From Rana temporaria (Eukaryota; Chordata; Amphibia; Anura; Ranidae): a stretch of DNA of 64,000 nt. A model generated the notes under the pieces. That model did not search any database. It worked only from the letters and a program-made list of their open reading frames with translations, and was not told where the DNA came from. Of this stretch, positions 24,562-36,290 are shown piece by piece (the first letter of the stretch is position 1; every line of letters starts with the position of its first letter). Made by a program: the position numbers and the translations under genes. The stretch is from positions 151,551,142-151,615,141 of the forward strand of contig NC_053489.1 of the NCBI RefSeq assembly GCF_905171775.1. Direction: 5' to 3'.

Positions 24562-24899
24562 CTCTACTATATGCATTGTTTCTTCTATAGATCTCAGCCA
24601 GTCAACCTTTGCTACCCATTCCTTCATAGTTGGGGCTTCTGAAGTTCTCAATAGTCTCAGAATCAGACAATTTTATCTTTTGCATCATATTTTTCTTTGT
24701 TACTTTCTTTTTAGATGCAGCCAACTGCTGTCCATATTTTAGCCACATAAGTGTTCTTAACAATCAGACTAATTGTGAGATATTTTGGCCTTGATTTACT
24801 AAAGGCAAATAGACAATTCACCTTGCAAAGACATTTTCCCCAGAGTAGATTACTCTGAGTGATTGTACAGTCATCACAAAAATGTTCATTCTTCTCTCA

Positions 24900-25167
24900 G
24901 GCCCCGTATACACGACCGAGTTTCTCGGCAAAAACCAGCAAGAAACTTGCTGGGAGATATTTTTTTGCCGAGGAAACCGGTCGCATGTACATTTTCTTTG
25001 AGGAAACTGTCGAGAAATTTGACGAGCCAAAAAGAGAGCAAGTTCTCTATTTCCTCGACGGGAATGGAGAAACTTGCCTTGTCGAGTTCCTCGACAGCCT
25101 AACAAGTAACTTGACGAGGAAAACGTTGTGTTTCGCCCGTCAAGTTCCTCGGTCGTGTGTACGAGGC
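24900..25167. mobile_element. Palindromic non-autonomous DNA transposon (268 bp), same family as 1420-1689
   Basis: The ends are GGCCCCGTATACACGACCG and CGGTCGTGTGTACGAGGC. Flanks TCA (24897-24899) and TTA (25168-25170) fit a mutated 3-bp duplication. Internal words CGAGCCAAAAAGAGAGCA and TTCTCTATTTCCTCG are shared with the copy at 1420. Confidence 0.83.
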
Positions 25168-25709
25168 TTAAGAGATGTGCACAGGGCTGCTGATCAACCC
25201 AATAACACTGTTTGATCATATGATACCCCAGACCAAGTTTAGTTTAGGTCAGTATCTCAATCTTTGTCTGTATGTCCCCTTTCCTGCCAACGATTAAAGT
25301 TATCTTGCAGCGAATCCGTGACCACTTTTATATTAAAGTGGACAACCCGCTGAAGAAGTGGATACCGGGGTTATGACAGCTAGCTGCTGCCATAACAATG
25401 ATATTCCACTTCAAAGAGCCGACGTATAATGACGGCGGGTGGTCCGTAAGTGGTTTATTAGGTACACAAGAAGAGAGTTGTGACCACTACGTTGGATAAT
25501 TATAGCATATGACTATGTGTATGCAAATAGATAAAATTCTGTGTAAATTTGTTTGTAGTTGTAGATAATTGTAATTCCAGTTCATGGGTTGTCTTTAAAT
25601 CATAGACTAATACAGCATCACAAATCCATATAAAGAACAGTTGCTTATCATAAACCCACGTAATGCATATTAGGCAGATCCACTATATAATTATGATGTT
25701 ATTTTGCAG

Positions 25710-25879
25710 ACTTTGGTCGAATATGGAGCAAACGTGACTATACAGAACAATGCTGGAGAGAAGCCATCTCAGACTGCTGAGCACCATGGACATAGCATGT
25801 GTTCCCGATACCTGGTGGTGGTTGAGACTTGTATGTCTTTGGCATCTCAAGTTGTCAAGCTCACCAAGCAGCTTAAAGA
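25710..25879 (+). CDS. SNCAIP: SNCAIP (synphilin-1) coding exon, last ankyrin unit and start of coiled coil
   Basis: A 170-nt exon (phase 0 start, two bases over at the end) encodes TLVEYGANVTIQNNAGEKPS, an ankyrin beta-hairpin. It continues with SQTAEHHGHSMCSRYLVV and then ETCMSLASQVVKLTKQLKE. The last stretch has a leucine/valine heptad pattern and opens the coiled coil that follows the ankyrin block in synphilin-1. The acceptor is TTATTTTGCAG|ACT and the donor AAAGA|GTAAGT at 25880. The split GA|G codon is completed by the next exon. No stop or frameshift is present. Confidence 0.96.
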
Positions 25880-26987
25880 GTAAGTAGGGTTACATATAAA
25901 GCATGCATTCAAATGTCACCCTTCTTAATATTCCTTGCCTGGAACACATATTCCACTTTTATTAGTAAGGAAAAATCTGATTGGTTGTTTTTGGGTCCTG
26001 CACTATAGACACAACTGTGAATTCATATGCTAATGTACTGAATCATTCCTGTTGTGTTAATCTTATAGGGTTTCTTATATTAGAAAGTAATTTCCCATTA
26101 ATAAATTGTTTTTTTTTTAAATACTACCATTGCTCTCTCGGGATCCAATGATAAAAGCTGGATACATAATTGATGATTTAGTGTTAGGCAGCTGTGGGGC
26201 TCTGTAGAGAAAACAGCCCCCTGTTACCCAGAGCTGCCTATAGAATAGCTTATGAGCACAGCATACTTTGTAATCAGATTTCATATGGCCAAAAATAAAA
26301 AATATCCCATTAGTTACGAAAGAAAAATCAAGAGCGCAAGTCTAAGTAAAAAACAGGAAAGAGATATCATGTATTTAACTTATTTTTTGCCCTGCCTTAA
26401 AATAGTAGTTTGCCATATTCAGTTACATTTTAAAGCAGACCTTTTTTACGTTTTGGATAGTGTAGGAAGTGATTAAAACCACTGTCAGGTTTGCTTTCTG
26501 GCTGTGTTCCACTGGGGGAATTACTTTCACTTCCAGTCCCATATACATATATTTGACAAGCGTCCATAAAACAAATGTCCCCATTGAAAAAATGTATTTT
26601 TTGTTCCTGTTCTGGTGAGAATTCTGGATTCTCCCAAATTTTAAAAATCCCTACTGCTGTCACTACTCCTGTTAGCCTTGCAACAGAAGGAAGGCGCCCC
26701 TCCTGTCCGATGCAACATAAGGAAGGTGTCCCCAGTACACAATTGCGCCCAGGACAGCTGCCCCTCCCGCTGACCCCATGTCCAGTCCCTGGATGTACTA
26801 GCAGATTTGGACACATGACGGGTATGCCATATCTTCAGAGCGCATGTGCCGGTGACGTCCACCAGCTGCTGATCACTAGAATATCTCCTATACAGTGCAT
26901 GTTTAGGAGATATTCCTTTTACCTACAGGTAAGCTTTATTTTAAGCTTACCAGTAGGTAAAAATAGTTGAAAAGAGTTTACTACCAC

Positions 26988-27363
26988 TTTAAAGTGGTTG
27001 TAAACCCAACCAGACAACTTGCACCTACAGGTAAGCCTAGATTAAGGCTTACCTGTAGGTGCAAGAGATATCTCCTTAACCTACATGGTTAAGGAGATAT
27101 TTTCAGAAAACATTGCACCGATGTCTACGGCACATGTGCAGGAGTGACGTCATCACTGTTCAGGCCAGTCATAGCGCCGGAGCGGCGATACAAGGTAGAC
27201 ACTCCGAGGGGACAGCAGAGGGGAACGAGGAGCGCTTCGGGGGCTTCGATCTCAGGTAAGTGCCACATAAAGAGCTAGTATGCTATGCATACTAGCTCAT
27301 TATGCATTTTTCTTGCAGTTTTTTTTTTTACAGGGAAAAAAAAAATTGGGTTTACCTCTTTAA
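26988..27363. mobile_element. Inverted-repeat element with internal hairpins (about 375 bp)
   Basis: The left end TTTAAAGTGGTTGTAAACCC mirrors the right end TTGGGTTTACCTCTTTAA. Inside, CACCTACAGGTAAGCCT and AGGCTTACCTGTAGGTG form a strong stem at about 27022-27062. Then TCCTTAACC and GGTTAAGGA pair at about 27070-27095. It probably belongs to the same broad class as 4139-4623 and 29304-29757. Confidence 0.6.
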
Positions 27364-27415
27364 TCTCTTTTACCTCTTTAATCCTATCAGAGCACACTCT
27401 TCAGCAAATCCCCCC

Positions 27416-27575
27416 TTTATTATTATTATTATTATTATTATACATGATTTATATAGCGCCAACAGTTTACGCAGCGCTTTACAATATACAAGGGAGACAA
27501 TACAGTTATAATACAATAAAATACAAGAGGATTAAGAGTGCCTTGCTCAGAAGAGCTTACAATCTATATTAGAAG
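27416..27575 (-). repeat. (ATT)n followed by a retroelement tail
   Basis: A TTATTATTATT run precedes TTTATATAGCGCCAACAG, GCAGCGCTTTACAATATAC and AGAGCTTACAATCTA. Read on the minus strand this is the same text as the 3' part of the SINE at 58105-58412 (AGATTGTAAGCTC ... TATATAAG). It is therefore likely a 5'-truncated copy of that family. Confidence 0.65.
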
Positions 27576-28440
27576 TTGACCCCACCAATATGCCCAGTGA
27601 AGGCCTTTACGAAACCCAAATGATGCCTATAACAAAACCCTTGTGGTGCCGGATATTTCCTGCTGTTACCTAAAACCATAACAGCTAACCATTTTCTGTC
27701 AGCCAGCTGTCATCATTCACTGACACTTAGTGATTCTCTGTAAACTTTTGCTGCACTTTCATGCATTATATTGCTATGTCAGACTGTCACATTAGTCAAA
27801 GTCTATAAAGGGGAATCCAGGGTACCAGAGACGTTTTTATGATATAATGTGGTTGGGGATGATCTAAAGATGTCTGTAGAGAATGAAGTCAAGTGAGGCT
27901 AGCTGGGCTTTGTAACAGGAGTGCTGCTCTGCCATCTGCTGGCTGTTAATAATGTTTGCAGCTAACAGAAGTCTACACCGACCACCGACACTAAACTAGT
28001 GTTCATGTTAGATATGTACTCCTACTTTGCAAGAATTTAACAGCTCGTGCAAAGCTTAGACATGAATGGAAGTGAGAATTGCATGTCAAAGTAATCTTTT
28101 TTTGGCAGGTATATCTACAGCACTGTGTTGTATTACATGTTGGCTTTATATTGATAGAAATAACAGACAAGCATGTCCTTATCACTCGAGTGTGCATGTC
28201 TATACACCAAGTAGACATTCTTGGCACCAGCTTATATCATTCCTATATTTATATCATCCTTATAACAGAGAACACTGGTCATAAAAAATCTTGTGTTGGT
28301 AGTGTACTGTCAATCGGAAATCCTGTTTCTGATCTACCCATATACATGCAATCAGCAACAACAGACAATTATCCTCTACTATCCATGTAAAATATTTTAT
28401 AGATTATTCAAGCAAATACTTAACTAAAGTTAGAAATACT

Positions 28441-29153
28441 GGGGCAAATCCTCAAAAATCCTGCCTAACTTAACTTTTAGCAGTTAAGTTACACTAGCGG
28501 AAAATTTCTACCTAAGTGCCCGATCCACAAAGCACTTACCTAGAAATTTTCGGCTGTGTAACTTAAGTGCCTCCGTCGCAAGGCGGTCTTCTCATCCAGG
28601 GGGCGATGACAATTTAAATGAGGCGCGCTCCCGCGCCGGACGTTCTGCGCATGCGTGTGACGTTATTTTTCCCGACGGGCAGCGCGCGAAATTACGTTAC
28701 GTCGGGCTTTGTGGATTGCGACGGGACAATAAAGTTGCGTCGGGGAAAAAAAAAAGTTACGCGGCGAAAAATAAAATTTGAAATTTAAAAAAAACCGCGG
28801 CGATCGAAAAAAAGGTATGTTTTTACAAGGTGTTACTAGTTTACACCTTGTAAAAGCATCCCTAATTTTACGCATGCAAAACGTAACTTACGCAGAAAAC
28901 ACAAAGCTAAAAAGCTTTGTGGATCTGCCTAAGTCCTCATTTGCATACGCAAAGCGGCATTTCGACTCGAAATGCCCCCAGCGGCGGATGCGGTACTGCA
29001 TCCTAAGATCCGACAGTGTAAGTCTCTTACAGATGTCGGATCTTCTGCCTATCTTTGGAAAACTGATTCTGAGGATCAGTTCCAAAGATAGGCACAGGGA
29101 TACGCAGGCTGAACAGCAGTTCCGCCTGCGTATCCCTTTTGAGGATTTGGCCC
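28441..29153. mobile_element. GC-rich foldback element (713 bp), copy 2 of 4
   Basis: The left end GGGGCAAATCCTCAAAA mirrors the right end TTTTGAGGATTTGGCCC. ACT flanks both sides (28438-28440 and 29154-29156). The interior pairs with itself (ACAAGGTGTTACTAG next to CTAGTTTACACCTTGT) and is rich in CGCATGCG-type words. It produces several spurious open frames on both strands. Confidence 0.8.
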
Positions 29154-29303
29154 ACTACTTCTGGGACACTGGGATATGGGAGGCCTAGTTAAATTTTTCA
29201 TTGCAATTTCTTTCTTTTCTGGCATTACAATTTCTTATACCACTAAATACATTTTCTTCATTCATACTTGTGCATATCACATGATAGCCTATTGTAATCA
29301 GCA

Positions 29304-29757
29304 TTAAAGTTGTTCTAAAGCCTATTTTTTTTTTACCTTAATACATTTGTGTGTTAGGGTAAAAAATATTTAGGCATCGAATTTGACCCCACACCCACCT
29401 GAGCCCTCATTCAATCCAGCACTGTGCACGTCTGCAGCTCTTCTCTTCCTTCACTTCTGTGTCTTACTGGCTTTGCTGAAGCACAATTGGCTCCCAGTCA
29501 ATCAAAGCCACGACAAGGGAGTCCTGCTGTTTGTGTCAATGGATGCAGCAGCAGGGCTCAGGAGTGAGAATGCACCAGTGCCCCTATAAGAAGCGGCTTC
29601 CCATAGGGGCTCTGGACAGAGAGGAGGAGCCAGGAGTGTCGGAAGGGGACCCGAGAAGACGAGGTTCGGGGAATCTCTGCACAAATCCATTGCACAGAGC
29701 AGGTAAGTATAGAGATGTTTGTTATTTTAAAAGAAAAGTCCTTTACAATCACTTTAA
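29304..29757. mobile_element. Inverted-repeat element with TTAA borders (about 450 bp)
   Basis: The left end TTAAAGTTGTTCTAAAG mirrors the right end CTTTACAATCACTTTAA. The passage CCATTGCACAGAGCAGGTAAG near 29685 recurs at about 22152, where a fragment of a related element sits. No gene-like frame survives comparison of the two. Confidence 0.55.
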
Positions 29758-30420
29758 GTCTGGTACACACTGGCTAAATATCGTACAGTATAGCCTGTCC
29801 AGCAGAAGCCTGGATCTGAATATCTATATTCATGTTCTGGGGGGGGGCAGAACACAATAACTCAGTGGGGAGATCAATGTACCAACATTGCATTGTTAGT
29901 GCAGTACACTCCTCAGTTTTTTTTAGTTCAGCCTGCTGGGTTGAACGAAAAAAAACGACCTGTGCGCACCAGGCTGTAGGGTTTCAATCAAATGGCATAC
30001 ATGCGCATATGCTGACAAAGAAACATGGTGACAGTACGGGAGAACAGAGGGTGATTTATCAGTATTTTCTGCTCCCTCGCTGCTCAATCGTAGTGTGAGG
30101 GCAGCAAGGTTGCCAGGAGCTGTCCTGCTTATCTACATTAAAGAAAAGTCAGCTCACTGGTCTAGCGCTACTATCTGCCTAGGATCATTTGGCAGGTGAG
30201 GCAGCTACACACATGTAATCTAACTTCGTATTTCATTTTTAGTGTAGAGTTCAGCTTTAAAATATATATCTTGTTTCCTAGTTTAACATTAGACCATCTT
30301 GTATTGCAGGGCTGTATGTTTCCAGTTGCACAATAGAATAATGACATGCAGAAGCTATAAGTGTTGTCTTGGGAATGGTTATATCCAACAGAACTGAAGT
30401 TTAATCTCTTTTCTTTACAG

Positions 30421-30501
30421 GCAGACGGCAGAGCGTATCACTTTACAGACACACCTCCATCAGCTACTGGAAGCACAGCGATCCCTGCCAACATCCCCCA
30501 G
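30421..30501 (+). CDS. SNCAIP: SNCAIP (synphilin-1) coding exon, coiled coil
   Basis: An 81-nt exon whose first G completes the Glu codon split at 25879. It encodes QTAERITLQTHLHQLLEAQR and then SLPTSP. Leucines and isoleucines at heptad spacing continue the coiled coil begun in the preceding exon. The exon ends with AG, completed by T of the next exon to give Ser, entering a Ser-Pro run. The acceptor is TTTCTTTACAG|G and the donor CCCCCAG|GTATTA; the donor is weaker than the others (no G at +5). The coiled coil is known in the family to help bind alpha-synuclein and partners. Confidence 0.95.
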
Positions 30502-30821
30502 GTATTATAATAATGCCTCCCATTTATTCCCAGCCAAAGGATTCAATAAAAAGGGAATCCAAATGCTACAGGAAGCAAAGATGATAACAGAAATAGGGAA
30601 ACACTGATTTGCTTGACAGGAAACTTTCATTTCCTAGTTAACAAACTATATCAGAGATTGTCCATGTGAAAAAAATAACATTGAAGGAACACATGGGAAT
30701 GTAACAATGGAGATTGAAGCTTTAGTTACATAAATAGTAAAGCTGTAAGCAGATACTTCCTCCATGTTTAACCTTTCACCTTCAAAAACTCCAATGCATG
30801 CAAAGCAACCAGAACAATGTT

Positions 30822-31063
30822 AGGCCTGGTTCACACCTATGTATTTTTTAGTGCATTTTCAGTTTTGCAGAAACACACTACAGTCCATATAACATGACTT
30901 CCTATGGATGTAGTTCACATCTGTGTATTTTATGGAAAAGGGCCAGGGACTTTTTTCTGGTTTTTGGTCCCAGAGACTTCAATGAATGAAAAACATGTAT
31001 TGAAAAACACAAAATGCACCTGGAATATGCAAACTGCAACCTGCATAAGTGTGAACCAGGCCT
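30822..31063. mobile_element. Short inverted-repeat element with AGGCCTGGTTCACAC ends (242 bp)
   Basis: The left end AGGCCTGGTTCACACCTAT mirrors the right end AAGTGTGAACCAGGCCT, with TA on each side. It is the same end family as 14646-14846. Confidence 0.75.
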
Positions 31064-31289
31064 TAAGTGCAATACGTAATTTTACAGGTGGTGATTGGGA
31101 GTGTGGAGAATCTGGGGTATACAGTGACAAGCCCATCTGAGGAATGTGAACAATAATGACTATGATGTTGTAACATTTCTGCAGGTGTCCAAAAATATTG
31201 CAGAGAAGTTACAAAAACTAAAAAAGGTAAAGAACCTGGCAAGAAGTGAATCTTGTAGATTGGTAATGTGTGCTGTTAAATAAAGACAC

Positions 31290-32027
31290 TTAACCTCCAT
31301 GGTGGTTTTCCCTAGTGTGGCTCGGGGTTAAATTTCTGTACCATTAGCGGTAATCCACACTCGAGATTGCATTGCAGGATCCTGCGATTTCCCCCCGCAG
31401 TGTCTGCAGGCTGTGTCCTCCGCCCGATGCCTCTCTATGCCAGGCTCCGTTTCCTGCGAACGTCGCAACGCACAGGGGCGGGGCCTGGCGGCAAATTCAA
31501 AAAGTACTAAATTCATAACACATACAGTACACTGTAATCTTACAGATTACATTACTGTATAAAATCATTTCACCTCCCTTTTGTCCCTAATGCTTTGTCC
31601 AGTGCCCTGTGTGCAGTTTTATATTGTATATACTGTTCTTTCTGCCTGGAAACTGGAGATTGTCCATGACAACCAAAAAGTGTCCCTTTACATCAAAAGT
31701 GGTTTTAGAACAGCTAGAAAATAGTGATAGTAAATTAGAACACTTGCAGAATTGAGCGATTGTGAATCATGGGTAAATAAATGTTATTATTATATTATTA
31801 TTTTTTTTATAATTATTTAAAGTTATTTATTATATTATAATTTATGATTTCATGTTTGAAAATTTATCATACTCGGGATATCTACTAGACTCTTGTTTGG
31901 ACATATTTAAGTGCGTTATGAATAAGAATTACAGGCCTACAATTTAAACCGGCAAACTTCTATGCAAAACAATTGTACCGCTTTGAGTCGCAAAAATCTG
32001 ACATAATTATACCGCCATGGTGGTTAC
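31290..32027. mobile_element. TTAA-flanked element, copy 2 of 3 (738 bp, no insertion)
   Basis: The left end is TTAACCTCCATGGTGG and the right end CCGCCATGGTGGTTAC, the final A having mutated to C. Internal words AAACTGGAGATTGTCCATG, AGCTAGAAAATAGTGATAG and AATTACAGGCCTACAATTTA align with copies 1 and 3. It preserves the empty form of the site used by the hAT element in copy 1. Confidence 0.8.
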
Positions 32028-32923
32028 AATACATACATTTTTAAATAAATTTCAAATCCCAAGTCCGGGCTGTGTTAGACCCCCATTGTCTGCCCTCCTT
32101 TTCCCATCCCCAAAGCTCACAACTTATTTTTTCAACACTCCAGTACACATAATCCAACAGTCTTTAAGCTGGTCATATGGCATCATGGGTACATTTTCTT
32201 CTCCAGCGTGAGTACTCCTGGACAGAGAATTCACATAATGATGCGTGTTCTGTTCAAGTTCTGTGAGCACAGGCCAGAATGATAACACATCACTAGGGAG
32301 TCCATCCATGGTGGTCTGAGTTGAAAAGAAGTGGGTTAGATGGTGCTGTTATCATTCAAACTGGAAGTGTTGGATTGCACAGTGATGAGTCTGCAGGGAA
32401 CAGTGCCTCAGAAAAGGTGGAATATAATAAGAAAGAACGCCTTTTTATTTTTAAACATGGTGGTACTTATATTTTAATTTTATTATAAAACTGAAATTGT
32501 GCTTTAGATTATTACTGTAGAAAGTAAATGCCTATGGGAACAAAATTTGTGTTATTAAAAGCAAACTGTTATGGTTATATATAAAAGATATAGACATTAT
32601 AAAATTGACTGTATCAAATTTCCTAAACTCTGCAGATAATTAAAACAAAAAAAAGAAATCAACTTGGCATGTAAGTTGAAAAAAGAATATGCTTATATTA
32701 TTCAATGAAATCCAAAAAGTTTTACAAGTGTATAAACTTTAAAAATAAGTCTTATAACCTAGCCATGTAAAAGATACATTAGAAAATATAATCACTTAGA
32801 CCTGAAATGTATTTTTTTAGCCACCTTTACAAAGTAGTTGCCAATGCCAGATTATATAGTGAAGTAATGCAGCCAACTCTTCGCTATATTACTGCTTGCC
32901 TGACATAAGAGCAGGAACGGTAA

Positions 32924-33273
32924 TGGCCCGTACACACGATCCGAAAATCAGACGACAGATCGTTTTTTTATGCATATCAAAAATGGAGAGTTTACTAAAG
33001 TTACAAAAATTCTTGTATGATAGAATAAAAAATTGGAAGTGATATCATGTGTTGTAATGTATTTGTATTGTATTTTCGGGCGACAACTGTACTGATTAAA
33101 CGATAATACCATACGATCTGGCATCGTACGAGGAACATTTTTGTGCTTGTCCCATCGGATAATATTGGATGAACTGTCGTGATCGGCTCTCAAAAGCTCT
33201 GTACTAATGATCCGATTATCGTATGATCGCGTCTGCGTTTTTCATCCGATTTTTGGGTCATGTGTACGGGCCA
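32924..33273. mobile_element. Palindromic DNA transposon (350 bp, TGGCCCGTACACACGAT ends)
   Basis: The left end TGGCCCGTACACACGATCC mirrors GTCATGTGTACGGGCCA. The flanks TAA and TTA are compatible with a 3-bp duplication. Internal text (AAAATTCTTGTATGA, CTGTACTGATTAAACGA, AAAGCTCTGTACTAATGATC) is shared with the element at 60972-61394, so the two form a second family. Confidence 0.82.
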
Positions 33274-33989
33274 TTATACCTAAAGAAGACACATAAAATG
33301 CCTAGCCCAGGTGGCATAATACCTATGGAATAGAATCTACAATTCTGGCGCCAGATGTACAGCTGATATTGTACTGTGACGTAGTGTAAAGGATAAAAGA
33401 AGTGCAAAAAAAACTAGATCCTAATCAATGTAAACCTGACTTCTGTTGTATACATTTTTGGGGAAAAGCGTGTTAAGGGATGATATGCAAAATACACATT
33501 GGAGAATGTTCTTACAAAACAGAATTACCATGGGTTTATGTAGAATAGGTTGTCTGTAATTAGCAATTAGAGTTTTTATGCAGCCATAGAAAACTGGATG
33601 TTGGATGTAAAAAAATCTGGATTGAATTTTAAATGAAAAAGGAGCTGGGTTAGAAACACTGGACAAAAAACAAACACTCTAGAAGTATATTGTATAAGTA
33701 TACTGTATATGCATATATCCCAGATTATTGATTTCGCATTTTCTTTTTATTATTGCAAGGACTTTATCAACAGCCTTGACAGTAAGATACATATTGAAGA
33801 AAGAGATATTTTTACATTTTTTGTTTTAGTGGTTAAGGCATGGAAAATATGCCATATGGAATAGTAATGGCAAGAAGATTAGTAGCAGAAAGGAATAATT
33901 ACTAAAGTCTAGTATGACAGCAGTATATTTTACTAGCAGAGCTACAATAGAAATATCTTCAAGACAATATCCCCCCCCCCCCCACTGGA

Positions 33990-34249
33990 AAACTGCCAGG
34001 AGAACTTTGGTCGGGAAAACCGGCCGTGTGTATGCTCCCTCGCAGTGTTTCCCATTGGAAAACTGCAGGAAAAAAACGCTGTGATTTGCGGCGAGAAAAA
34101 AGAGAACATGTTCTTATTTCTTAAACCGCTAAGGAGCAAACCCTGTCAGGTGAAACTGCTAAGGAGCATACACACGGCCCGTTTTCCCGGCCAAAGGAAA
34201 ACACGGCAATTTTCCCGACGGGAAAAACGATCGTGTGTACTAGGCATAA
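33990..34249. mobile_element. Rearranged remnant of palindromic GTACACACG-type elements
   Basis: It contains CCGGCCGTGTGTATGCTCC, GGAGCATACACACGGCCCG and GATCGTGTGTACTAGGCAT in succession, with GGGAAAAC motifs. At least two partial copies appear fused or internally deleted; borders are unclear. A run of 14 C follows 33970. Confidence 0.55.
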
Positions 34250-34931
34250 GTGTAAAAAAACATCTCATGGCTTACCTGATCCATTATTTCACCAGTAGTG
34301 CCCAATTTATTCATAAACTCATTAAACGTTGCCCTGGGCCACTATTTCTGTTAAAAATGACCCGTTATTGCTGATCTCTTCCCTTGAACAGGGTATGTGA
34401 TTGTGTAACCACCGTCTGTTGTCCTTTCTAGGCTGTGTTGGAATCATTATGTGGTTCTGGTGGTGGTTCTGGTTTGTGGTCTGTGGCTATGTTGTTGGTA
34501 ACAGAGCAGGAGAGAGCCACAAAGACTTCTGCTCACCCCACAGACTACATTCCTAAGTGTTCATGGGAAATGTATTCCTGTAAAGTGTGCCTCAAGTAGA
34601 AAGTGGGATAGGGCTTGCTTAGATCCATCCCCATGACCAAAGGAGATCCCTGACATTTTCAGGAACAATGAGTGGATTCACAACAGATACAAATACTTTC
34701 TTTGAGATAAAGAAGAAGGTAATATGAATAAATTGCATACAAAGCAGTTTCACATAGGGAGAGATTACAAGCAGGAAAAAGATGGAGCAACCCCTTAATT
34801 TTGCTTTAAATAAATGCTTTGCTAAACCAAAACACCAAACATATTGGATAGTACTGCTTTGGCTTCTGGGTTTCATCAACATGGGGATAGTTGTTCTTGT
34901 TAAAATGCCTGGAGTAAAGGAGCATTAAATA

Positions 34932-35106
34932 GGGGTTGATTTACTAAAACTGGAGAGGGTGAAATCTGGTGCAGCAGTGCATTGCAGCCAATCAACTTCT
35001 AACTTCAGCTTGTTCAATTAAACTTAGACAAAATATAAATTGAAAGCTGATTTCGATGCAGTGCTGCACCAAATTTTGCATTTTCTAGTTTTAGTAAACC
35101 TACCCC
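34932..35106. mobile_element. Short inverted-repeat element with GGGGTTGATTTACTAAA ends (175 bp)
   Basis: The left end GGGGTTGATTTACTAAAACT mirrors the right end AGTTTTAGTAAACCTACCCC. Other members are at 59351-59622, a cut-off piece at 24791-24860 and a decayed one near 47230-47490. Confidence 0.75.
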
Positions 35107-36290
35107 ATAAACTCTTCTACTTTTACTTAAACTGCGGAAAAGTTTTACCTGTATTGCTTCACAGGCTTACCAGAATTATCAGGAAAAATTATTTCCGGCA
35201 TTGGGCAAAATTTGGCGACAGTTGCCCAGACTAGAACAGGTGACATTTCTGAAAGTCTGAACTTGACAGAATTGTAACCATGTAAAAATGTGTTTTTTAC
35301 TTTAAAAATGGCATACATAATTTCTGGTAAGTAACTTGGTGTGAGGGGAAACAGACCTCTGCTGTGATGGATTCAGATATCGATCTGTACTATTTTTTTT
35401 TTTTAACCTCATTCTTGAAGTTGTGAGGATTACGTATACATTATCACAAGCTAGAGTTTCACATCTTGAAATGCACTTATATGTCTTGTAATATAGGGAC
35501 TGTTTGTTTAGCACGTTGAGCAAGAATTCCATAGACTAATAGCACACCATTAAGTCAGTGAGACTGCTCATCAAATCTAGTCTTCGTAGTCTAACATGCA
35601 ATAGTGTAATTTAATAGTCAAACTTGGGAAGGATCCTGAACCTGATTCATGTGAATTTCCTACCACAGAACTAGTTGGATGGAAGAATAAAATGTATCTA
35701 TCTGTATGTAAACCAAATGCATAAACTTGGTGCTAGAGAAAGAACATTGAATACATTTCTAATGTTCTACGTATTGTACTAAAATCTGTATTAGGATCAT
35801 ATATAAACTATAATTCCAACAAAGTAAAACGGTAATAAATAAACAATATCCACATCATTGTATTGAAAAGGGTTCACTTATTTAGAAACAATGCGACAAA
35901 AAGTCTGCAATAAGATACTGATGTGTGTATGCTTTATCGCAGTTCAAAATCCCGTACAAAAGGAATAGTTGTCGCTGGGCAAATCAGAGCATTCACTACT
36001 TAGTGCAGCATAGACGATATTGAGGCTGCTTGTCTGAAAAAGTAAAAAAAGCAAGGTTAGTCATCCCAGGAAAATTGAAGGATCTAGTTAACTATGGTTA
36101 GCTGGACTGAATACATTAAATTGTGCTGGACAACATAGAGAGTGTACAGTATATGCCGTTATGATAATAGTGATACTTGTTTCAGTAGTTACGTCTGTTT
36201 TCAATGAATATGCTTACTTTTTCATTTGACATGGGGGCAAACACAACCAACTGTATAAGCCATGTTTCAGGGTGTTTTTTCTTTTCACAG

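Larger units (their letters stand above)
23590..24780 (-). mobile_element. L1-like retrotransposon 3' fragment, interrupted by two hAT insertions
   Basis: It begins on the + strand with a poly(T) run (poly(A) tail on the minus strand). Minus-strand translation gives pieces such as TMKEWVAKVDWLRSIEE and YYIIWRKWLTLKKSIEY, resembling the extreme C-terminus of L1/Tx1-type ORF2 proteins. Stops and frameshifts are present. The hAT elements at 24027-24358 and 24379-24561 split it. The family assignment is from pattern memory. Confidence 0.5.
15761..25709 (+). other. SNCAIP: SNCAIP intron (9949 bp)
   Basis: It runs from GTAACA to GTTATTTTGCAG. It contains a GC-rich foldback element, a 208-bp duplication, a 1.9-kb hAT element, an L1-like fragment carrying hAT insertions, and a palindromic element, all listed separately. 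The stretches 15800-17330, 18120-18910, 19330-20100, 22000-23580 and 25170-25700 show no gene. Within them, 16880-17280 and 22105-22400 look like fragments of further interspersed repeats. Confidence 0.85.
25880..30420 (+). other. SNCAIP: SNCAIP intron (4541 bp)
   Basis: It runs from GTAAGT to TTTCTTTACAG. It holds several inverted-repeat elements (listed) and a short-tandem/retroelement tail at 27416. The stretches 25880-26430, 27580-28430 and 29980-30420 show no gene. At 26430-26987 there are further repeat-like passages with a hairpin formed by TTTTACCTACAGGTAAGCTT and AAGCTTACCAGTAGGTAAAA. Confidence 0.85.
30502..36290 (+). other. SNCAIP: SNCAIP intron (5789 bp)
   Basis: It runs from GTATTA to CTTTTCACAG. 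It contains five listed inverted-repeat elements and a decayed sixth at 33990-34249. The stretches 32030-32920, 33280-33980, 34260-34930 and 35110-36280 show AT-rich sequence without a recognisable gene. Confidence 0.85.

Noticed and set aside
24859..25219. Pair of antiparallel open frames
   Set aside because: Mirror-image by-products of the palindromic transposon at 24900-25167. Similar frames occur at 1385-1823 and 42451-42881 for the same reason.
28003..29188. Several open frames on both strands as small genes
   Set aside because: Those from about 28663 onwards fall in the CpG-rich foldback element at 28441-29153, where symmetry and GC content keep frames open; the rest show no recognised domain.
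36262..36290. ATG at 36262 as the start of a 383-residue protein
   Set aside because: These bases lie before a clear acceptor (CTTTTCACAG at 36290). The coding sequence is a middle exon of SNCAIP, joined in phase to 30501.
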